From Chromobacterium sp. IIBBL 290-4 (GTDB lineage Bacteria; Pseudomonadota; Gammaproteobacteria; Burkholderiales; Chromobacteriaceae): a DNA stretch of 64,000 nucleotides. Location of the stretch: NCBI RefSeq assembly GCF_024207115.1, contig NZ_CP100128.1, positions 434,001 to 498,000 on the forward strand, read 5' to 3'. Positions 56,114-64,000 of the stretch are shown in pieces. The translations under genes and the position numbers were made by a program. Every line of letters starts with the position of its first letter. The first letter of the stretch is position 1. The notes under the pieces are model-generated. The model saw only the letters and a list, made by a program, of their open reading frames with translations. It did no database searches and was not told where the DNA came from.

Positions 56114-57904
56114 ATGCAAAAAGTCAGAGTGGAAACCCGCCAGCTGCCGGTCAGCCATGACTATTCGGAAAAGTGGCAACAAGTTCTGGACCTCTTAGCC
56201 CGGCTGGTCAGCATTCCCTCCGCCTTGATCATGCGGGTACAGGCTCCGCAAATCAAAGTCTTCCTGTCCAGCCATACCGAGGGCAATCCTTATGAAGAGG
56301 ATGAAATGGCCGACCTCGGGACCGGACTGTATTGCGAAACCGTCATGAGCTCCCGCGCGGAGCTGACGGTTCCCAATGCCTTGACCGACCCGATTTGGGA
56401 CCACAATCCGGATATCAAGCTAGGCATGATCTCCTATATGGGCATGCCGCTGATCTGGCCCAACGAGGACGTGTTCGGCACTATCTGCATTCTGGACAAG
56501 ACTGAAAACGGCTACACCTCCACCTATCGCCAGCTTTTGGCCCAATTCCGCAGCATGGTCGAACGCGACCTCAGACAGATCTACAACGAAAAGGCGCGCG
56601 CGCTGGAAGACGCAGCCCTGCGCGCCGACGAGGCGGAGCGCGTCCGCCGGGAATTCGACCTGCTTCGCGCCGGCGAACAAAAAGCGCTGCAAGCCTTGCG
56701 CGAGAGCGAAGAGCGCTGGCACTTCGCGCTGGAAGGCGCCGGCGACGGCGTATGGGACTGGAACATCGCCAACGGCGACATCTTTTTCTCCACCCGATGC
56801 CAGCAACTGCTAGGGCTTTCCCGCCCCGCAGAAATCGCTGAATTCAAGCTTTGGCAAACCGGCATCCACCCCGACGACCTGCCCACCGTGCTGGCCGATT
56901 TGGCCAGCTATCTCAGGCAAGCATCAGGCTCCTTCGTCACCGAACACCGCTTCCGCAAGGGACAGGACTGGGTCTGGCTGCTAGGGCGCGGCATGGTGGT
57001 CAGCCAGGATGCGCAAGGCCAGCCCTTGCGCATGATAGGCACCTACTCCGACATCACCGAGCGCAAAGAGGCCGAGGCCGAACTCCAATTGCTGAACAGC
57101 CATCTGGAAGAGCGGGTCGCCGTCCGCACCGCTGAACTGAAAAAAGCGATGCAGCAAATCAGCATTGCTGAAAAACAAACAGCGCTGGCCCGCATGGTGG
57201 CCGGCATGGCGCACGAATTGAATACGCCGATCGGCAACATCTTGCTTTGCTCATCGCAAATACAAGCCGACGTGGACGGCATCGTCAAGGCCGATACCGA
57301 CAAGCAGCTATCGCGCAAAGGCTTGCAAGATTTCCTGCAAAAGGCCGGCGAGAGCTGCGAGCTGCTGCAAAGGAATAGCGAGCTGGCAGGCGATCTGATC
57401 GGCCGTTTCAAGCAAATCGCCGTCGATCAGCTAGACCAGCCGCGCCGCAGCTTCCATCCCGCCCAAACCATAGCCAAACTGCTGCAAACGCTGTTGCCGC
57501 CCGAACACCATCCCGACATCGGCGTTCGGCTGCAAATACCTGACGATTTGGTGATCGAGAACTATCCCAGCGCGCTGGAACAGTTGATTTCGCATCTGGT
57601 GGCCAATTCGCTGGTTCATGGGTTTGATGGCAGAAATGGCGGCGCCATCGATATCGATATCAGCCGCGCCCAAAATGAAATCATCCTCAACTACGCCGAT
57701 GACGGCAACGGCATCATCCCAGAGCTTCAAAGCAAAGTGTTCGATCCCTTCTTCACCACCCGAATGGGACAAGGCGGCGTGGGCCTGGGGCTTGCGCTAG
57801 TCCACAATATCGTTCAAGTGATCTTGAAAGGCCAGATACGGCTGGAGAGCGAGCCTGGCCATGGCGCGCGCTTCATCATCTCCTTCCCCGCCATGCCGGT
57901 TTAA
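56114..57904 (+). CDS. GAF-PAS sensor histidine kinase, orphan
   Basis: 596 aa, no membrane helix, so cytoplasmic. GAF domain at about 15-155 (LIMRVQAPQIKVFLSS, VFGTICILDKTENGYT), PAS/PAC at about 200-325 (WHFALEGAGDGVWDWNIANGDIFFS, RMIGTYSDITERKEAE), a coiled coil, then the kinase core. The phospho-acceptor His lies in MAHELNTPIGNIL, an HPxN-like form of the HAMP-less HWE/His family. The HATPase shows NSLVHGF, DDGNGI and GGVGLGLALVHNI. No response regulator gene is nearby. Start ATG 56114 follows GAGG with six bases between. Confidence 0.9.
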   Translation: MQKVRVETRQLPVSHDYSEKWQQVLDLLARLVSIPSALIMRVQAPQIKVFLSSHTEGNPYEEDEMADLGTGLYCETVMSSRAELTVPNALTDPIWDHNPDIKLGMISYMGMPLIWPNEDVFGTICILDKTENGYTSTYRQLLAQFRSMVERDLRQIYNEKARALEDAALRADEAERVRREFDLLRAGEQKALQALRESEERWHFALEGAGDGVWDWNIANGDIFFSTRCQQLLGLSRPAEIAEFKLWQTGIHPDDLPTVLADLASYLRQASGSFVTEHRFRKGQDWVWLLGRGMVVSQDAQGQPLRMIGTYSDITERKEAEAELQLLNSHLEERVAVRTAELKKAMQQISIAEKQTALARMVAGMAHELNTPIGNILLCSSQIQADVDGIVKADTDKQLSRKGLQDFLQKAGESCELLQRNSELAGDLIGRFKQIAVDQLDQPRRSFHPAQTIAKLLQTLLPPEHHPDIGVRLQIPDDLVIENYPSALEQLISHLVANSLVHGFDGRNGGAIDIDISRAQNEIILNYADDGNGIIPELQSKVFDPFFTTRMGQGGVGLGLALVHNIVQVILKGQIRLESEPGHGARFIISFPAMPV

Positions 57905-57926
57905 ATGAACTGTTTTCAGAAACGCC

Positions 57927-57956
57927 AAAGCCCCGCTGGGATCAGCGGGGCTTTTT
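57927..57956 (+). terminator. Terminator of the histidine kinase gene
   Basis: AAAGCCCCGCTG, loop GGAT, CAGCGGGGCTTT with five T in all: a 12-base stem 22 bases after the stop codon. Confidence 0.9.
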
Positions 57957-58024
57957 GTTGGGGGAGTGTCGGGGACGTCGAGAATGGCATGGCAGGCATC
58001 GCGTTTCCGGCGCGCCAATGCACA

Positions 58025-58049
58025 AAGCCCAGCTCGAAGAGCTGGGCTT
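58025..58049 (-). terminator. rRNA operon terminator
   Basis: AAGCCCAGCTC and GAGCTGGGCTT form an 11-base stem with a GAA/TTC loop just after the 5S gene, read on the minus strand. Confidence 0.85.
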
Positions 58050-58061
58050 GTGGTATGGGGC

Positions 58062-58177
58062 GTCTGGCGGTGTCCTACTTTCACATGGCCAAGGCCACAC
58101 TATCATCGGCGCTAAGATGTTTCACGGTCCTGTTCGGGATGGGAAGGCGTGGGACCATCTCGCTAAGGCCACCAGAC
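58062..58177 (-). rRNA. rrf: 5S ribosomal RNA
   Basis: Minus strand: TCTGGTGGCCTTAGCGAGAT at the 5' end and GGACACCGCCAGA at the 3' end pair to form helix I; CCCATCCCGAACAG and the GAAAGTAGG loop-E region are the universal 5S elements. About 116 nt; ends may be off by a few bases. Confidence 0.95.
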
Positions 58178-58322
58178 ATAAACTTGTACAAACTTAAAGA
58201 AGCCTGAACCAGAGAAGCTCTCTGATTCTGAATATTCGGTATTTAATTGTGTCGCACACACTCTATCTCGTCGCTCAGTATCATACGAATCCAAGATCCG
58301 TACGCTAAGCCACTCAAATGAT

Positions 58323-61214
<2,892 letters not shown>

Positions 61215-61472
61215 CTATCATTTCAGTAACCTAAATTACTGCGACAATAGAGAGTGTTTGTGCGACGACTGCACCGCCCCTTTTGATATGGCGACGCAGC
61301 CTTAGATACAATCAAATACCCAAGATGACGATCTGTCGACATGAAGAGTTAACTCCATGTTTTCATCTCGCCGTCTATATATATTCGGCTTCTTCAGTTT
61401 GTTAAAGATCGGGCGTATTTTCAACGCAAACAAAATCACACTCTCTCAAGAGTGATTATGTTTGCACTGGAG
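61215..61472 (-). other. tRNA-23S transcribed spacer with a boxA-like site
   Basis: At 61411-61400 the minus strand reads CGATCTTTAACA, close to boxA, as expected for antitermination before the 23S gene. No coding sequence is seen. Confidence 0.6.
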
Positions 61473-61548
61473 TGGTGGAGGATGACGGGATCGAACCGAC
61501 GACCCCCTGCTTGCAAAGCAGGTGCTCTCCCAACTGAGCTAATCCCCC
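61473..61548 (-). tRNA. tRNA-Ala (anticodon TGC)
   Basis: 76 nt including encoded CCA. Acceptor GGGGGAT pairs with ATCCTCC (G-T included), the D-loop is AGCTCAGTTGGGAGAGC, the anticodon loop TTTGCAA, and the T-arm GTTCGATCC. Lies in the rRNA spacer. Confidence 0.96.
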
Positions 61549-61560
61549 AAACAGGTCAAA

Positions 61561-61637
61561 TGGTGGGTCTGGTAGGACTCGAACCTACGACCCCTGCGTT
61601 ATCAACACAGTGCTCTAACCAGCTGAGCTACAAACCC
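61561..61637 (-). tRNA. tRNA-Ile (anticodon GAT)
   Basis: 77 nt with encoded CCA. Acceptor GGGTTTG pairs with CAGACCC, the anticodon loop is TTGATAA, and the T-arm GTTCGAGTC is intact. The Ile-Ala pair is the usual spacer pair of bacterial rRNA operons. Confidence 0.96.
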
Positions 61638-61726
61638 AGTTGACTTTAGAGATCGTGGACTCCACAACCTCAATGCCCTTAACACAAATAACCGATAGGC
61701 TGTAAGTACTTGGCAATCGCCTTCTC

Positions 61727-63265
<1,539 letters not shown>

Positions 63266-63472
63266 AATCTCATAGCAAATTTTCTGGCACGCAAGTTCAA
63301 AGAAATAAACAAGTATCTCTTGTCTCTTGCAGTGCAAGTATTTGGCTTTCACCAAGTACTTACACCTATCGGTTATTCGTTCTGTTAAAGAGCAGTGCCG
63401 GACGCTGTTTTCGTCACACCGGAAACCGTTCCGTTTCCGCTGCTTCGTTCGCTGCGTCAGCTGAGGAGGCGA
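63266..63472 (-). other. rRNA leader with boxA
   Basis: No gene. A perfect boxA, TGCTCTTTAACA, occupies 63394-63383 on the minus strand; NusB/S10 antitermination complexes load here. The rest of the leader holds no feature I can name. Confidence 0.75.
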
Positions 63473-63501
63473 ACTATACGCCCGGGGCCTGGGATCGTCA
63501 A
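63473..63501 (-). promoter_or_regulatory. rRNA operon promoter
   Basis: Minus strand: -35 TTGACG (63501-63496), spacer 17, -10 TATAGT (63478-63473), then a GC-rich discriminator. An A/T tract upstream (TTCATTTTTTCTCGCAAAA, about 63504-63525) looks like an UP element. Confidence 0.82.
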
Positions 63502-63586
63502 CACCTTTTGCGAGAAAAAATGAACTTTCTGCGTACTTACGCGGCAAGCCCATGATTTGCAAGGAAACAGAAGTCAAAGAATTTTC

Positions 63587-63620
63587 AAAACAGCAGCGCC
63601 GCCTTGCGGCGGCGCTGCTG
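63587..63620 (-). terminator. Terminator of the glutathione peroxidase gene
   Basis: CAGCAGCGCCGCC, loop TTGC, GGCGGCGCTGCTG: a 13-base stem followed on the minus strand by TTTT, between this gene and the rRNA promoter. Confidence 0.85.
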
Positions 63621-63630
63621 AAATGCCGGC

Positions 63631-64000
63631 TCAAGGTTGAGCAGGCGCTGTCGATTGCGTGGTTTCCGGCTTCAAATAAGGCAAAAACGCCCCCACCACC
63701 TCAGGCGCGTCCGGCTTGGTGCGCGTGCCTATGCTGATGACCTTGCTGGCGCCCGGCAGAATCAGGTACTTGTGGAAATTCCACACCGGCGCATCCTCTG
63801 TGGCCGCGATCAACGCCTTGAAGAATGGCTGCGCGTCATCGCCGCGCACATGTCCCTTGCCAGCCATAGGAAAAGTCACGCCGTAATTGGCTTGGCAGAA
63901 TGCGCCGATTTCGCTGGGCTTATCCAGCTCCTGGAAAAAATCGTTGCTGGGAAAGCCGACTATCACCAGCCCGCGAGGACCATATTGCTTATAGAGCGAC
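63631..64000 (-). CDS. Glutathione peroxidase family protein, 3' part
   Basis: The window holds the last 122 codons; the start and the peroxidatic residue region lie outside. The visible reading LYKQYGPRGLVIVGFPSNDF then QELDKPSEIGAFCQANYGVTF and VWNFHKYLI are the glutathione/thioredoxin peroxidase (BsaA/BtuE) core, with the Trp-Asn pair of the active site in WNFHK. The usual NQF segment reads NDF here. The C-terminal tail is Thr/Ala/Pro-rich. Such enzymes reduce hydroperoxides, commonly with thioredoxin in bacteria. Confidence 0.85.
   Translation of the reverse strand, partial: SLYKQYGPRGLVIVGFPSNDFFQELDKPSEIGAFCQANYGVTFPMAGKGHVRGDDAQPFFKALIAATEDAPVWNFHKYLILPGASKVISIGTRTKPDAPEVVGAFLPYLKPETTQSTAPAQP

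Overview
The window is a chromosomal segment of a high-GC betaproteobacterium of the order Neisseriales, most likely Chromobacterium or a close relative. This rests on the rRNA operon, on Neisseria-like proteins (RppH, PriA, the secB-grxC-gpsA block) and on the many paired short substrate-binding proteins and GGDEF proteins. The placement is inferred from recalled family resemblance; no search was run.

Layout. 1-4.0 kb: a putative SprA-type metalloprotease converges on a His-rich Zn/Cd/Pb-exporting P-type ATPase, which is divergent from its CadR/PbrR-type MerR regulator; a 21-bp operator sits in a 19-bp-spacer promoter between them. 4.0-6.2 kb: cidA/cidB-like holin/antiholin-like pair with a divergent LysR regulator. 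6.2-14 kb: rlmB, a large PAS-GGDEF-EAL protein, and mfd. 14-17.6 kb: the most foreign-looking stretch, with a complete IS256-family element between mfd and its terminator, an AT-rich orphan secreted protein, a REP-like nested palindrome and an orphan membrane protein. 17.6-26.2 kb: ClpP-like protease, two overlapping periplasmic binding proteins, two diguanylate cyclases, an aldo/keto reductase with divergent LysR, and an amino acid permease. 26.4-30.5 kb: adhE and a carbonic-anhydrase-like secreted protein whose CxDxR motif is lost. 30.5-34.3 kb: a LysR gene divergent from an operon of a newly noted 46-codon ORF, a SnoaL-like protein, an MFS exporter and an EamA exporter. 34.4-38.6 kb: a Ubi-type hydroxylase, a secreted alpha/beta hydrolase and a DUF4153 membrane protein.

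38.6-46.2 kb holds housekeeping genes on the minus strand: priA-dacB-grxC-secB-SH3-gpsA, preceded by hemE. 46-51.8 kb: further orphan binding proteins, a two-gene chromate transporter, a LysR gene with two tandem atypical SDR genes, and a GNAT acetyltransferase. 51.9-57.9 kb: parE, rppH, pssA and a GAF-PAS histidine kinase. 58.0-63.5 kb: a full rRNA operon on the minus strand (16S, tRNA-Ile, tRNA-Ala, 23S, 5S) with a recognisable promoter, boxA sites and terminator. The right edge cuts a glutathione peroxidase gene.

The window shows no CRISPR array, prophage module or obvious defence island. The most unusual items are the degenerate carbonic anhydrase, the coupled 46-codon ORF, the in-frame hexanucleotide repeat in the metal ATPase, the IS placed at the foot of the mfd terminator, and the DnaA-box pair around an AT-rich block upstream of priA.
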